Positions 20,001 to 28,655 of a DNA stretch of 64,000 nucleotides are shown here, piece after piece; the first letter of the stretch is position 1; every line of letters starts with the position of its first letter. The notes under the pieces are model-generated. The model searched no databases. It worked only from the letters and a program-made list of their open reading frames with translations, and was not told where the DNA came from. The stretch covers positions 1 through 64,000 of the forward strand of contig JACPUE010000017.1 in NCBI GenBank assembly GCA_016192425.1, written 5' to 3'. Made by a program: the position numbers and the translations under genes. The stretch comes from Burkholderiales bacterium (GTDB taxonomy: Bacteria; Pseudomonadota; Gammaproteobacteria; Burkholderiales; Burkholderiaceae_C).

Positions 20001-20213
20001 GAGCGAGCGCTCCAGCGGCGTGGCCACCGTGGCGGCAATGGTGTCGGGGCTGGCGCCGGGCAGGCTGGCGGAGACGGAGATGGTCGGATAGTCCACCTGC
20101 GGCAGCGGCGCCACCGGCAGCAGGAAAAACGACACCGCCCCTGCCAGCGCCAGCCCCAGGGTGAGCAGCAGGGTGCCGATGGGACGGTGGATGAAAGGGG
20201 TGGAGAGGCTCAT
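17085..20213 (-). CDS. mdtC: RND multidrug efflux permease, MdtC-like
   Basis: The protein has about 1042 residues and twelve membrane segments. Two large periplasmic loops are in HAE1 RND order. The N-terminus (LPVAPLPQVDYPTISVSASL, then PLERSLGAIAGVNEITSSS) closely resembles MdtC, a subunit of the heterotrimeric MdtBC drug/bile salt pump. [15 protein letters not shown] carries the proton-relay aspartates of the fourth membrane segment. The start ATG at 20213 is preferred over a distal codon at 20228. It follows mdtB in the same orientation, separated by 102 bp that contain a copy of the dispersed repeat. Confidence 0.93.
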   Translation of the reverse strand: MSLSTPFIHRPIGTLLLTLGLALAGAVSFFLLPVAPLPQVDYPTISVSASLPGASPDTIAATVATPLERSLGAIAGVNEITSSSILGSTRITLQFDLGRSVDSAARDVQAAINAARTLLPTGMPSNPTYRKVNPADSPIMILALTSDRLTRGQMYDAASTVLAQKLSQVEGVGQATVSGGALPAVRVELDPVRLAANGISLEQVRTAITTTNANRPLGAVEREEHYWQVGTNDQARMAADYAPLVLRWKNGQAVRLQDVAEVVDSVQDVRNYGVANGKPAILLQVYKQPGANILEAVDRVRALLPQLKASIPSAIDVEIVSDRTPTLRASVREVERALAIAVGLVVLVVFLFLRNGRAALIPSVAVPVSLAGTFGVMYLAGYTLDNLSLMALTVATGFVVDDAIVVLENTMRHMERGKSALQAALDGAREIGFTVVSMSLSLIAVFVPILFMGGIVGRFFREFAIVMSSAILVSMAVSLTTTPMMCAALLRPVLPASAGAADGRWRARMARRAGRWRAWGLRAYRRSLGWSLRHQPLVLLVLAGVVGLNATLYAAIDKGFMPEQDTGRISGYIRADQATSFQAMEQRLKRFLAIVQADPAVEHVTGFTGGWQRNAAQMYMTLKRGPGQESSDQVIARLREKLRNEPGARLFMVPQRDVRIGGRQSSASYDYTLQADDIGDLRTWEPRIRQVMSQLPELEDVNSDVQDYGLQTSLVIDRDAAARLGLAMAQIDATLNDAFGQRQVGVIYNPLNQYRVVMEAAPAFLQNPETLRGFFFVNAQGQQVPLLAFARLESTTTPLSVAHERGTPASSISFSLAPGVSLSQATTAVNAAVATLGVPVSVRGSFSGTAGAFRDALAGQPLLILAAIVTIYIVLGMLYENLLHPLTILSTLPSAGVGALLALMLFKTEFSLIALIGVILLIGIVKKNAILMIDFALARQREGRASAAQAIYRACHLRLRPILMTTVAALFGALPLALGRGDGAEMRQPLGIAIVGGLLVSQWLTLYTTPVVYVVLDRLHTGLQHLQARWRTARSVALQGNQ

Positions 20214-20235
20214 GGACGCAGCCCACAAAGTTCAT

Positions 20236-20302
20236 GGCATTTTTTGGCCACAGCGCCCATGCATACTGCGCAAGCAGCTATCATTTCAGGAGCAAAATAA
20301 CT
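20236..20302 (-). repeat. Dispersed palindromic repeat between mdtB and mdtC
   Basis: On the reverse strand it reads TGATAGCTGCTTGCGC, then GCATGGGCGCTGTGGCCAAAA, preceded by TTTTGCTCC. The block order is the same as in the copy at 44137. It fills most of the gap between the two permease genes without an evident terminator T-run. Confidence 0.6.
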
Positions 20303-20315
20303 CCCAAGCCGCCGC

Positions 20316-23300
20316 TCAGCCATGGACCACCCCGGTAGCACGCCAGCGCTGCGCCCAGCCCTCGAACGTGAGGTAGATCACCGGCGTGGTGAACAGTGTG
20401 AGCAACTGGCTGAGCACCAGCCCCCCCACCATGGTCACCCCCAGCGGATGGCGCAGCTCGCTGCCCACGCCCGTGCCCAGCATCAGCGGCAGCGCACCCA
20501 GCAGCGCTGCCAGCGTGGTCATGAGAATCGGCCGAAAGCGCAGCAGGCAGGCCTGGTAGATCGCCTCGCGCGCGCCCAGCCCCTGCTCGCGCTGCGCCTC
20601 CAGGGCGAAGTCGATCATCATGATCGCGTTCTTCTTGACGATGCCGATCAGCAGCACGATGCCGATGATGGCCACGATGTCCAGCTCCAGCCCCCCCGCC
20701 ATCAAGGCCAGCAAGGCGCCCACGCCCGCTGAAGGCAGGGTGGACAGGATGGTGACCGGGTGGATGAAGCTCTCATACAGCACCCCCAGCACGATGTACA
20801 TGGTGACCACCGCCGCCAGTATGAGGAGCAGCGTGGCAGGCAGCGATGCCTGGAACGCCAGCGCCGCGCCCTGGAAACTGGTGTCCACCGACAGCGCAAG
20901 GCGACCCGCCTCCCGAGCCTGCGCCTTGGCGCGTTCAATGGCCGCCACCGCCTGGCCCAGGGACACGCCCGGCGCCGTGTTGAACGACAGTGTGGCCGCA
21001 GGCATCTGGCCCACATGGTTCACAGCCAGGGGCATGGCGCGCTCCTGCACGCGCGCCACGGCCGACAAGGGCACCGGCGCACCCAGGCTGGACGGCACAT
21101 GCAGCGACTGCAAGGCCTCGGGCCCCAGCTTGAACTGCGGCGCCACCTCCAGCACCACCCGGTACTGGTTGGACTGGGTGAAGATGGTGGAAATCAGGCG
21201 TTGCCCAAAGGCGTTGTACAACGCAGCGTCGATGCCCGCCACCGTCACCCCCAGGCGGCTGGCCTGGGCCCGGTCGATCTCCACATAGGCCTGGCGACCC
21301 CGTTGCTGCAGATCGCTGGCCACATCGGTCAACTCGGGCAAGGCGCGCAGGCGCTCCACCAGGTCGTCGGCGCTGGCCTGCAGTTGGTCGCGGTCGGGCG
21401 AGGACAGCAGCCACTGGTACTGGGTGCGCGCCACGCGGTCTTCGATGGTGAGATCCTGCACCGGCTGCGCATACAGGCGGATGCCCGGCACCTCCTGCGA
21501 CGCCTCGGCCAGGCGGTTCAGCACCACGCTGGCGCGGTCGCGCTCGGCATGGGGCTGCAGGTCGATCAGCAGCCGCCCGGTATTGAGCGTGGTGTTGGTG
21601 CCGTCCACGCCGATGAAGGACGACACGCTGCGCACCGCCGGATCGCGCAGCAGCCGCTCGGCCAGTTGCTGCTGCAGCTGCGCCATGGCGGCGAAGGAAA
21701 TGCCCTGGTCGGCCTCGGTCGTGGCCTGCAGGGTGCCCGTGTCCTGCATCGGGAAAAAGCCCTTGGGCACCGCCAGATACAGCACCACGGTGAGCGCCAG
21801 CGTGCCCAGGAAGACCGCCCAGGTGAGCGCCCGGTGGTCCAGCACGCGGGCCAGCAAACGCCCATAGGCGGCAATGGTGCGGTCGAAAAAACGCCCCGTC
21901 GCGTGGTACAGCCGACCATGGCCCTGGCGTGCCGTGTGGCGCAGCAGCCGGGCGCAAAGCATGGGCGTGAGCGTGAGCGAGACCAGCGCCGAAATCAGGA
22001 TGGACACCGCCAGCGTGATGGCGAATTCGTGGAACAGCCGCCCCACCACATCGCCCATGAAGAGCAGCGGGATCAGCACCGCAATCAGCGAAATGGTGAG
22101 CGAGAGAATGGTGAACCCGATCTGCCGTGCGCCCCGAAGCGCGGCCTCCAGCGGTGTGGCCCGGGGCGCAGCCGCTTCGCCGGGCGGGCCCTGCCCCTCC
22201 AGGTGCCGGGCGATGTTCTCGATCATGACGATGGCGTCATCGACCACGAAGCCGGTGGAGATGGTCAGCGCCATCAGCGTGAGGTTGTTGATGGAAAAAC
22301 CCGCCAGGTACATCACCCCGAAGGTTCCCACCAGCGACAGCGGCACCGCCAGCGCCGGTATCAGCGTGGCCGATGGGCTGCGCAGGAAAACGAAGATCAC
22401 CGCCACCACCAGGGCCACGGCCATGCCCAGCTCGGCCTGCATGTCCCGCACCGAAGCACGCACGGTCACGGTGCGGTCGGTCAGCACCTGCACGTCCAGC
22501 GAGGCGGGCAGCGTGGCCTGCAGCTGCGGCAGCAGGGCCTTGATGCGGTCCACCGTCTCGATCACGTTCGCCCCCGGCTGGCGGCGGATGTTCAGGATCA
22601 CACCGGCGCGGCTGCCGGTCTGCGGCGTTCCGGCCCAGGCGGCCAGGCGTGCGTTCTCGGCATCGTCCACGGTCTGCGCCACATCGGCCAGCCGCACCGG
22701 GCGGCCGTTGCGGTAGGCCAGGATCAGGTCGCGGTAATCCTTGGCAGACTGCAACTGGTCGTTGGCGTCGATGGTGGACGCACGGGCCGGGCCGTCAAAG
22801 CCGCCCTTGGCCTGCTTGACGTTGGCTGCGGCGATGGACAGGCGCACATCCTCCAGCGTCATGCCCAGCCCGGCCAGTGCCGCAGGGTTGGCCTGTATGC
22901 GCACCGCCGGCCGGCGCCCGCCGGCAATGGCCACCAGGCCCACGCCCTGCACCTGCGAAATCTTGGGTGCCAGGCGGTTTTCCACCAGGTCATTGACGCG
23001 GATCACCGGCAGCGAGGGCGACGTGATGGCCAGCGCAAGAATGGGCGCATCCGCCGGGTTGACCTTGCTGTAGAGCGGCGGCATGGGCAAGTCGTTGGGC
23101 AGCAGGTTGCTGCCAGCATTGATGGCCGCCTGCACCTGCTGCTCGGCCACGTCCAGCGCCATGCCCAACGCAAAGCGCAGCGTGATCACCGAGGCCCCGC
23201 CCGAGCTGGTGGACGACATCTGCTCCAGCCCCGGCATCTGGCCGAACTGCCGCTCCAGCGGCGCGGTGACGTTGGAGGTCATCACATCGGGGCTGGCGCC

Positions 23301-23456
23301 GGGGTAGAGCGTGGTGACCTGGATGGTGGGGTAGTCCACCTCGGGCAAGGCCGAAATCGGCAGTAGCCGGTAGGCCATGAGCCCCGCCAGAAGAATGGCC
23401 ACCATCATCAGCGACGTGGCAATGGGGCGCAGGATGAAAATGCGCGAGAGGTTCAT
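20316..23456 (-). CDS. mdtB: RND multidrug efflux permease, MdtB-like
   Basis: The protein has about 1046 residues with the HAE1 RND architecture. The N-terminus reads [22 protein letters not shown], followed by [16 protein letters not shown] and [17 protein letters not shown]. These are the residues that distinguish MdtB from Mdt[20 protein letters not shown] carries the proton-relay aspartates. It is expected to assemble with MdtC as a mixed trimer in the inner membrane and to work with the adaptor encoded 31 bp upstream. The start ATG at 23456 is set by homology; upstream sequence in the same frame lacks family similarity. Confidence 0.93.
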   Translation of the reverse strand: MNLSRIFILRPIATSLMMVAILLAGLMAYRLLPISALPEVDYPTIQVTTLYPGASPDVMTSNVTAPLERQFGQMPGLEQMSSTSSGGASVITLRFALGMALDVAEQQVQAAINAGSNLLPNDLPMPPLYSKVNPADAPILALAITSPSLPVIRVNDLVENRLAPKISQVQGVGLVAIAGGRRPAVRIQANPAALAGLGMTLEDVRLSIAAANVKQAKGGFDGPARASTIDANDQLQSAKDYRDLILAYRNGRPVRLADVAQTVDDAENARLAAWAGTPQTGSRAGVILNIRRQPGANVIETVDRIKALLPQLQATLPASLDVQVLTDRTVTVRASVRDMQAELGMAVALVVAVIFVFLRSPSATLIPALAVPLSLVGTFGVMYLAGFSINNLTLMALTISTGFVVDDAIVMIENIARHLEGQGPPGEAAAPRATPLEAALRGARQIGFTILSLTISLIAVLIPLLFMGDVVGRLFHEFAITLAVSILISALVSLTLTPMLCARLLRHTARQGHGRLYHATGRFFDRTIAAYGRLLARVLDHRALTWAVFLGTLALTVVLYLAVPKGFFPMQDTGTLQATTEADQGISFAAMAQLQQQLAERLLRDPAVRSVSSFIGVDGTNTTLNTGRLLIDLQPHAERDRASVVLNRLAEASQEVPGIRLYAQPVQDLTIEDRVARTQYQWLLSSPDRDQLQASADDLVERLRALPELTDVASDLQQRGRQAYVEIDRAQASRLGVTVAGIDAALYNAFGQRLISTIFTQSNQYRVVLEVAPQFKLGPEALQSLHVPSSLGAPVPLSAVARVQERAMPLAVNHVGQMPAATLSFNTAPGVSLGQAVAAIERAKAQAREAGRLALSVDTSFQGAALAFQASLPATLLLILAAVVTMYIVLGVLYESFIHPVTILSTLPSAGVGALLALMAGGLELDIVAIIGIVLLIGIVKKNAIMMIDFALEAQREQGLGAREAIYQACLLRFRPILMTTLAALLGALPLMLGTGVGSELRHPLGVTMVGGLVLSQLLTLFTTPVIYLTFEGWAQRWRATGVVHG

Positions 23457-23487
23457 GGAAAGCCAGCCCAGAGCGATCGCCGATGGT

Positions 23488-24885
23488 TCAGCGTGATGCG
23501 GGCGCACTGGCGGCAGGCTCCCCCGCCCCTTGCTGCTGCGCACGGCGGGCACGGAAGAACGCACGCCGCTCTTCGGGCGACATGGCTGCCAGCTTGTCAC
23601 GCTCTTGCGGGCTGAGGCTGCGCAACAACGCTGCGCGGCGCCCTGCCGCATCCTGCGCGGCCTCGTCTGCCTTGGCGGCGTTGGCTGCGGTGTCGATCAC
23701 CGAAATCCTCGCCCCTTCGCGCAGGCGGTCCAGTCCGTCGGTCACCACCTGGTCGCCTTCCTTCAGGTCTGCGGTGATACCGACACGGTCTCCATCCGCC
23801 ACACCCACGCGCACACGGCGCTGCGTCACGGTGCCGTCGGCCTGCACAAGGTAAACGGCGTTGTTCTGCACCGCGGACACCGGCACCGTCAACAAGTCCT
23901 TGTGCTGCTGGATTTGCAGCCGCACATTGACAAACTGGTTGGGGAACAAGGCGCCGTCATCGTTGGCGAATGCGGCCTTGGCCTTGATCGTGCCCGTGGC
24001 CACGTCAATGGCGTTGTCCAGCGCCGTCAAATGTCCGCGTGCCATCAAGCGCTTGAATTCCCTGTCCCACAGCTCCACCGGCAGGCGCTCGCCGTCGGCC
24101 AGGCGCTGGTTGATTTGCGCCACGTACACCTCGGGCACGGAAAAGACAGCATCGATCGGCCGGACCTGGTTGATGGCCACGATGCCGTTGGCATCCGTCG
24201 GCCCGACCAGGTTGCCCCGGTCAGCCAGCCGTATGCCCAGGCGCCCCGCAAAGGGCGCCACGATCCGGGTGTAGCCCCATTGCAGCCGCGCAGAATCCAC
24301 CTGCGCCTTATCGGCCACCACCGTGCCCTCCAGCTGGCGCACCAGCGCCGCCTGGGTATCCACCTGCTGGCTGGCAATGGAGTCCTGCGCCAGCAAGCCC
24401 TGGTAGCGCTGCAGGTCGATGCGTGCGTTGTGCAGCAAAGCCTGGTCACGCTGCAGGTTGCCCTGCGCCTGGTCCAGGGCCGCCTGGTAGCTGCGGGGGT
24501 CGATCTCGGCCAGCAATTGCCCGGCACGCACCTCATCGCCTTCGCGGAAATGCAGTGCCAGCAACTCGCCACTGACGCGGGCGCGCACCACTGCGGTAGC
24601 ACGCGCATTCATGGTGCCAATGGCGCTGATCTGTTCGCGCAGGTCGCGGCGCTGCACCTCCCCGGCCGATACCGGCTGCGCTTGCCCGCCCCCGCCCATG
24701 CGCCCAGGCTTGCGGCCCGCCGCGCCTGGGGTGCCGGCCTCGCCACCCGCAGGCCGCTGCCACCACCAGGTCCCCGCCCCTCCCAGCAAGGCCAGCACCA
24801 GCAGCACAAGCAAGGCCCAGCGCACCCGGCCACGGGCAAGTTGCAAGGTTCGGAATTGCCGCAGGGGCTGGCGCTGGGGGGTCAT
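23488..24885 (-). CDS. mdtA: RND periplasmic adaptor subunit, MdtA-like
   Basis: The 465-residue protein has an N-terminal membrane anchor ([20 protein letters not shown]), a Gly-rich linker, a lipoyl-like half ([20 protein letters not shown]), a coiled-coil hairpin, and the matching barrel part ([20 protein letters not shown]). The beta-barrel and membrane-proximal domains end near [20 protein letters not shown]. The C-terminal ~60 residues are an unusual Ala/Arg-rich tail with [20 protein letters not shown]. The protein bridges the MdtBC pump and the outer membrane channel. The Shine-Dalgarno match is weak; ATG at 24885 is chosen because the membrane anchor follows it. Confidence 0.92.
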   Translation of the reverse strand: MTPQRQPLRQFRTLQLARGRVRWALLVLLVLALLGGAGTWWWQRPAGGEAGTPGAAGRKPGRMGGGGQAQPVSAGEVQRRDLREQISAIGTMNARATAVVRARVSGELLALHFREGDEVRAGQLLAEIDPRSYQAALDQAQGNLQRDQALLHNARIDLQRYQGLLAQDSIASQQVDTQAALVRQLEGTVVADKAQVDSARLQWGYTRIVAPFAGRLGIRLADRGNLVGPTDANGIVAINQVRPIDAVFSVPEVYVAQINQRLADGERLPVELWDREFKRLMARGHLTALDNAIDVATGTIKAKAAFANDDGALFPNQFVNVRLQIQQHKDLLTVPVSAVQNNAVYLVQADGTVTQRRVRVGVADGDRVGITADLKEGDQVVTDGLDRLREGARISVIDTAANAAKADEAAQDAAGRRAALLRSLSPQERDKLAAMSPEERRAFFRARRAQQQGAGEPAASAPASR

Positions 24886-24961
24886 AAAGGGTGCTTGAGC
24901 TTCGATCGGCCAGTGCGTATGGTAGCCACCGGCACCGCAGGCCCAGGCCCTGTCACAGGGA

Positions 24962-24977
24962 TTTACCCAGGGTTTAC
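24962..24977. promoter_or_regulatory. Direct repeat upstream of mdtA, possible response-regulator site
   Basis: TTTAC occurs at 24962-24966 and 24973-24977, an 11-bp period, within the 148-bp gap between mdtA and the gene at 25034. Direct repeats of one helical turn are the usual binding pattern of OmpR/PhoB-family regulators, which control many RND operons. No two-component genes lie next to this operon, so the cognate regulator is unknown. This is suggestive only. Confidence 0.3.
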
Positions 24978-25033
24978 GTGAGCCCTGCAGCGCCAGCCCC
25001 TGCGTCCAGGGCAGACCTGTGATGTGGGCGCAC

Positions 25034-25585
25034 TCATATGTGTGTCGACTGATTGCGCCTGGGCTGAGATTGAAAGAACAAAACAAGATCGCGCACTGTT
25101 TCGACCTTGCCGAAATAGGGGTTCTCGCCGGTACGGCCAAGGCTTCTTCCTGAACGTTGTTCAATCTCGGAGGCTATGTCCATGTCCAGGTCGTCATCGT
25201 CAAGATGAAGATCCTGCTTCAGCCGGTCTGATGCCCGCACGGGGAAAGCGGGGTGAGCGCAGCGAAGATGACTTTGCAGTTGCTCGTAGACGGCTCGGAT
25301 GATCCAGGTGTCAATCGATCTGGCGTCGAAGTCTCGTGCGAACTCACAAATGCTTTGGCCTTCTCGCGTTTCAGCCAATCTGCGAAGTTGGTCTTCCTCC
25401 CGTTTGGTGCTGGCTGCGGCCAGCAGCAACGCACAGGACAGGGCCGTCAGGACAACCAGGGCGGCCTTGGGCTCTGACCAGGCTGCAAAGACCATTCCAG
25501 TGGCAAGCACCGCCAGCGCAAGCCATGCCCATGGGCCAGCCTTGCGGTGAACGAACTTCGGCATTTGGCGTGAAGGGACGCGCAT
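25034..25585 (-). CDS. Hypothetical protein with membrane anchor and carrier-protein-like domain
   Basis: The 183-residue protein has two hydrophobic segments near the N-terminus (WAWLALAVLATGMVFAAW and LVVLTALSCALLLAAA). A soluble region of about 120 residues follows. Its end (DRLKQDLHLDDDDLDMDIAS, then GKVETVRDLVLFF) resembles the acyl-carrier-like DUF1493 fold in spacing. The Ser that would carry phosphopantetheine is not evident in the usual DS(L/I) context, so it is probably not a true carrier protein. It is on the same strand as mdtA, 148 bp upstream. The function is unknown. Confidence 0.65.
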   Translation of the reverse strand: MRVPSRQMPKFVHRKAGPWAWLALAVLATGMVFAAWSEPKAALVVLTALSCALLLAAASTKREEDQLRRLAETREGQSICEFARDFDARSIDTWIIRAVYEQLQSHLRCAHPAFPVRASDRLKQDLHLDDDDLDMDIASEIEQRSGRSLGRTGENPYFGKVETVRDLVLFFQSQPRRNQSTHI

Positions 25586-25805
25586 GGGCTTGTGTTATGT
25601 ATCTCGCAGAACCTGCGGGACAAGCTGGACGGTGCGGGACATGCTGAACACTCATTCCTCCTGGAAGCAGCTTACCGCCGGGCTTGCAACCATCTCGCTG
25701 TGCAAGCACCGATGTATCAAAATCCCCTGAAACCCGGCAACCCGGCAGGCAGGTGCCGGGAACACTATAGCCTGCGAAGCAGTGGAGTTTCAGCGGCCCC
25801 ATGGG
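25586..25805. other. Intergenic region upstream of the antiporter promoter
   Basis: No convincing gene is seen. A 7-bp hairpin CCCGGCA/TGCCGGG lies at 25741-25760, without a T-run. The region separates the divergent genes at 25585 and 25896 and contains the promoter of the antiporter at its right end. Confidence 0.5.
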
Positions 25806-25811
25806 TAGAAT
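25806..25811 (+). promoter_or_regulatory. Candidate -10 box of antiporter gene
   Basis: TAGAAT lies about 8-10 nt before the first base of the structured leader (25819). A transcription start near 25818-25820 would make the leader about 77 nt long and begin exactly with its first stem. A -35 box is not clear. Confidence 0.45.
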
Positions 25812-25818
25812 CCTGGCC

Positions 25819-25895
25819 GGGTGTACGCGCCATGCGGGCGCGACAGGTTCATGCGCTGGTCGGGCCGCCACGCGGCTTACCTACGACTGGAACCC
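25819..25895 (+). promoter_or_regulatory. Structured 5' leader, candidate cation riboswitch (nhaA-I-like)
   Basis: The 77-nt leader ends directly at the start codon of the Na+/H+ antiporter gene. Seen helices: CGCGCC (25826-25831) with GGCGCG (25837-25842); GTCG (25859-25862) with CGAC (25884-25887), enclosing GCCGC (25864-25868) with GCGGC (25872-25876) over a 3-nt loop. GGTTC (25846-25850) can pair with GAACC (25890-25894) as a pseudoknot next to the start codon. GGGT (25819-25822) can also pair with ACCC (25892-25895). The two pairings compete and could form a switch. Compactness, pseudoknot and an antiporter target fit the nhaA-I/II (Li+) riboswitch classes as I recall them; class assignment is unverified. 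Confidence 0.5.
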
Positions 25896-27158
25896 ATGGA
25901 ACCCACCACCCTGCACTGGATCGCCGCTGCCCTGTTCGGCATCGCGCTGCTCCACACCTTCTCCACCAAGCAGTTCGAGCGGCTCTCACACCGCTTTCCG
26001 CGCCACGCGGGCCTGTTCCACCTGCTGGGCGAGGTGGAGGTGGTGTTCGGCTTCTGGGCCATGGTGCTCATCGTCGCCATGGCCCTGGTGGGCGACGGCG
26101 CGCAGGCGCTGCAGTACGCCGAATCGCGCAACTACACCGAGCCGCTGTTCGTCTTTGTGGTGATGGTCATCGCCGCCTCGCGGCCCGTGCTGCGCACCGT
26201 GGTGGCCCTGGTGGACACCACGGCACGCTGGATGCCCCTGCCCACCCCCATGGCCACCGCCTGGCTGGGGCTGGCTGCCGTACCGCTGCTGGGCTCGCTC
26301 ATCACCGAACCAGCCGCCATGACCATCGCCGCCCTCATGCTGGCGCCGCAGATTTTCCGCGCCGGGGTGCCCGAGCGGCTCAAGTATCTGGCGCTGGGCG
26401 TGCTGTTCGTCAACGTGTCCATCGGCGGCACGCTCACCTCGTATGCCGCGCCGCCCGTGCTCATGGTGGCAAGCACCTGGCAGTGGGACAGCGCCTTCAT
26501 GCTCGCCACCTTCGGCTGGAAGGCCGCCGTGGCCGTGTTGGTCAATGCCACCGCCTGCACGTTTGTGCTGCGCAGGCACCTGCCGCACGCCAGCGCACTG
26601 GAGGCGGGCCGTCAGGCCCAGCCCCCGGTGCCCGCCGCCGTAGCGTGCGTGCACATCCTGCTGCTGGCCGGGGTGGTGCTGTTTGCGCACCATCCGGTGG
26701 TGTTCCTCGGCCTGTTCCTGATGTTCCTGGGTTTTGCCCAGGCCTACGATCGCCACCAAAGCCCGCTGATCCTGAAGGAGGCGCTGCTTGTGGGCTTCTT
26801 CCTGGCCGGGCTGGTGGTGCTGGGCGGCATGCAGCAATGGTGGCTGCAGCCCATCGTCTCGGGCCTGGAGCCGCTGGCACTGTTTGCCGGTGCGCTGGGC
26901 CTCACGGCCATCACCGACAACGCGGCGCTGACCTACCTGGGCTCACTCATCGAAGGCATCTCGGATCCCGCCAAATACATGCTGGTGGCCGGTGCAGTGG
27001 CCGGCGGCGGCCTCACGGTGATTGCAAATGCGCCCAACCCTGCGGGCGTGGCGCTGCTCAAGCGCGGCTTCGCCGACGAAACCATTGGCGCGGGCAGCCT
27101 GCTGCTGGGCGCGCTGGGGCCCACGGCGGTGGCAGCTGCGGCCTTCCTGCTGCTCTGA
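25896..27158 (+). CDS. Putative Na+/H+ antiporter
   Basis: The 420-residue protein has about twelve hydrophobic segments. It resembles the 'putative Na+/H+ antiporter' family (PF07399). Repeated sequence features are two motif-bearing halves: [14 protein letters not shown] with [20 protein letters not shown], and [16 protein letters not shown] with [19 protein letters not shown]. Such inverted-repeat halves with broken helices are typical of ion transporters. The start ATG at 25896 follows the structured leader directly; an upstream in-frame codon at 25821 would run through that leader and is rejected. The transported ion is inferred from the family only. Confidence 0.85.
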   Translation: MEPTTLHWIAAALFGIALLHTFSTKQFERLSHRFPRHAGLFHLLGEVEVVFGFWAMVLIVAMALVGDGAQALQYAESRNYTEPLFVFVVMVIAASRPVLRTVVALVDTTARWMPLPTPMATAWLGLAAVPLLGSLITEPAAMTIAALMLAPQIFRAGVPERLKYLALGVLFVNVSIGGTLTSYAAPPVLMVASTWQWDSAFMLATFGWKAAVAVLVNATACTFVLRRHLPHASALEAGRQAQPPVPAAVACVHILLLAGVVLFAHHPVVFLGLFLMFLGFAQAYDRHQSPLILKEALLVGFFLAGLVVLGGMQQWWLQPIVSGLEPLALFAGALGLTAITDNAALTYLGSLIEGISDPAKYMLVAGAVAGGGLTVIANAPNPAGVALLKRGFADETIGAGSLLLGALGPTAVAAAAFLLL

Positions 27159-27199
27159 AGGCGGACCCCACCGCCGCCGTATTTCCCAATGTTGAGCCT

Positions 27200-27455
27200 G
27201 GAGGTGGCTGCAAGCGTATTCCGACAACGACCGGGCTTGAAACTGGTCCCGCACCGGCACCACCGGCACACTCAAGCAAAACTCTGCCCCCCGCCTGCGC
27301 GGTTGGCCGCGCTCAAGGTGGCCGTGTTGTTCCACCAGTCCGTAGCTGATGGACAGGCTCAGCCCGGTGCCCTTGCCCACCTCCTTGGTGGTGAAGAAGG
27401 GGTCGAAGATGCGGCCCAGGTGTTCGGGGGCGGGCGCATGCAGTTCGCTATCCAA
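27200..27455 (-). pseudogene. C-terminal fragment of a sensor histidine kinase
   Basis: Reverse-strand sequence encodes [18 protein letters not shown], then [13 protein letters not shown] and [10 protein letters not shown]. These are the F-box, G2-box and final strand of a histidine kinase ATPase domain. The H-box, N-box and G1-box are absent. The first Gly of the usual GLGLS motif is changed (GLSLS), and a residue seems lost in the usual HGG. The fragment ends 25 bp from the MITE at 27481. It is probably a decayed gene whose 5' part was lost or displaced. Confidence 0.7.
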
Positions 27456-27480
27456 AGCCGTGCACTGAAGGGTGCCTGCC

Positions 27481-27641
27481 AGTGTAGTGTTTCGCTCTAA
27501 TTGGCACTTTCAGAGCCCCGAAAAGGCTGCCCGGCTAGGCGCAGCGCGCAAGCAATGGCGGCGCCCTTGCCAAGCGCTGCAACGACGCTGGGCGGCCTTT
27601 TCGGGGCTCTGAAAGTGCCAATTAGAGCGAAACACTACACT
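27481..27641. mobile_element. MITE-like element 1 with 47-bp terminal inverted repeats
   Basis: The left arm 27481-27527 begins AGTGTAGTGTTTCGCTCTAA. It is a perfect inverted copy of 27595-27641. The two arms flank a 67-bp GC-rich core that can fold further. There is no coding capacity. The arms could form a very long hairpin in RNA. No clear target duplication is visible, because the right end is shared with the second element. It separates the kinase fragment from the island to the right. Confidence 0.75.
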
Positions 27642-27912
27642 AGGGCGTGTCATCATTCAATTCCCCCACGCGAAAGCCAGCCAAGCCGTGCAGTGCTAGG
27701 CGCCCTGAGTGCCGTGCAGCCCCGCTGCACAAGCGAAGGGCAACGACGCAATGCGCGGCCTGGCTGGCTTTCCCTTCGGGCTGGCCCCGCAATGCTGCGT
27801 CTGCTTTGTCGGGCGGCTTGCCCATGGATAACCATGGGCTGCGCCACCCTTCGCGCATCCATCCGCATTGCGGGGCCAGCGCGTGGGGGAATTGAATGAT
27901 GACACGCCCTAG
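27640..27912. mobile_element. MITE-like element 2 with nested palindromes and CTAG ends
   Basis: CTAGGGCGTGTCATCATTCA at 27640 and its inverted copy ending at 27912 form perfect terminal repeats of about 33 bp. CTAG lies at both outer ends. Two internal inverted repeats exist: GAAAGCCAGCC (27672-27682) with GGCTGGCTTTC (27762-27772), and GCTGGCCCCGCAATG (27780-27794) with its complement (27866-27880). The left CTAG overlaps the last two bases of element 1, so it probably inserted at that junction. Small open frames inside are palindrome artefacts. The CTAG ends fit a 4-bp target duplication as made by some IS5-type transposases (inference). Confidence 0.75.
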
Positions 27913-27984
27913 CCGTTGATCCAACGATCACTGCCGCAGACGACACAAAGCCATGGATTGCTGAGCCAGCACCAAGGCAAAGCG

Positions 27985-28602
27985 TCAGTCGTCATGTTGC
28001 TCGTCGGGCTCCAGCATCGCTTTCTTTCTAGCCCTGAATTCCGCCACCTTATGCCGATTCCCACAAATCGCTGCGCTACAAAATCGACGCCGTCGACCGT
28101 GGGTATGATCAACGAACCATAGAATACAACTCTTGTTTTCGCACGACTTGATAGCTGCAGGATCGACATGGGCAAGCAGATCGGCAATCGACTCCGCAAT
28201 TGGCGCAAGTAATTGATTCGGATTTTCGATTCGCCAAGAATCAAGCAGGCTGATATGCCCTTCGCAACATTCAATCTTCCGATACAACGTACCCACCGCC
28301 AGGATACGGTTCAGCACGGTAATCAACCGCCTTGGTGGTTTCTCGGAAAATTGGAAAGAAAGCGCATGACGCAACTCATTGCGCAGTGCCCGAGCCTTTG
28401 TGGCTATCTCATCGAGTTGGTCGACCGGCCATCTCTTGCTGGCGCGAGCAATCGCTGGCGAAATTAACTTGGCCCGAAGCATCCATTGCAACAACGCCAA
28501 GCCATCGGGAATGAAATCTACAGGCACACCCTGCGGCGCCGCGAGCGTATTGACGAAATCCAATGCAGGATGCCCGGCAAGAAAATACCCCTCAGAAGCC
28601 AC
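27985..28602 (-). CDS. CGNR zinc finger / ABATE domain protein
   Basis: The 205-residue protein begins with FLAGHPALDFVNTLA, the start of the ABATE (DUF1470) domain. It ends with a CGNR zinc finger: CENKSCILWFVDHTHGRRRR and then FCSAAICGNRHKVAEFRARK, with four cysteines spaced for zinc binding. Proteins of this family are thought to be DNA-binding stress regulators. The GTG start at 28602 has AAGGA about 4 nt upstream. It lies 53 bp after the PPOX-like gene and is likely the last gene of the aldehyde dehydrogenase operon, possibly its autoregulator. Confidence 0.85.
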   Translation of the reverse strand: MASEGYFLAGHPALDFVNTLAAPQGVPVDFIPDGLALLQWMLRAKLISPAIARASKRWPVDQLDEIATKARALRNELRHALSFQFSEKPPRRLITVLNRILAVGTLYRKIECCEGHISLLDSWRIENPNQLLAPIAESIADLLAHVDPAAIKSCENKSCILWFVDHTHGRRRRFCSAAICGNRHKVAEFRARKKAMLEPDEQHDD

Positions 28603-28655
28603 GTGATCCTTTCGCCCCTGTCAATGCCATTGCCCATGCGGCAACTGCTGCACCT

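Noticed and set aside
16668-20300. A 1210-residue open frame on the forward strand
   Set aside because: It is antisense to the RND genes, rich in His/Gln/Arg/Gly as expected from a GC-rich complement, and has no family similarity.
20760-23366. An 868-residue forward open frame
   Set aside because: It is antisense to mdtB and of compositionally biased sequence.
27647-27946. Several small open frames beginning MSSFNSPT or MSSAAV on both strands
   Set aside because: They mirror each other because they lie in the inverted repeats of the MITE, with no sign of translation.
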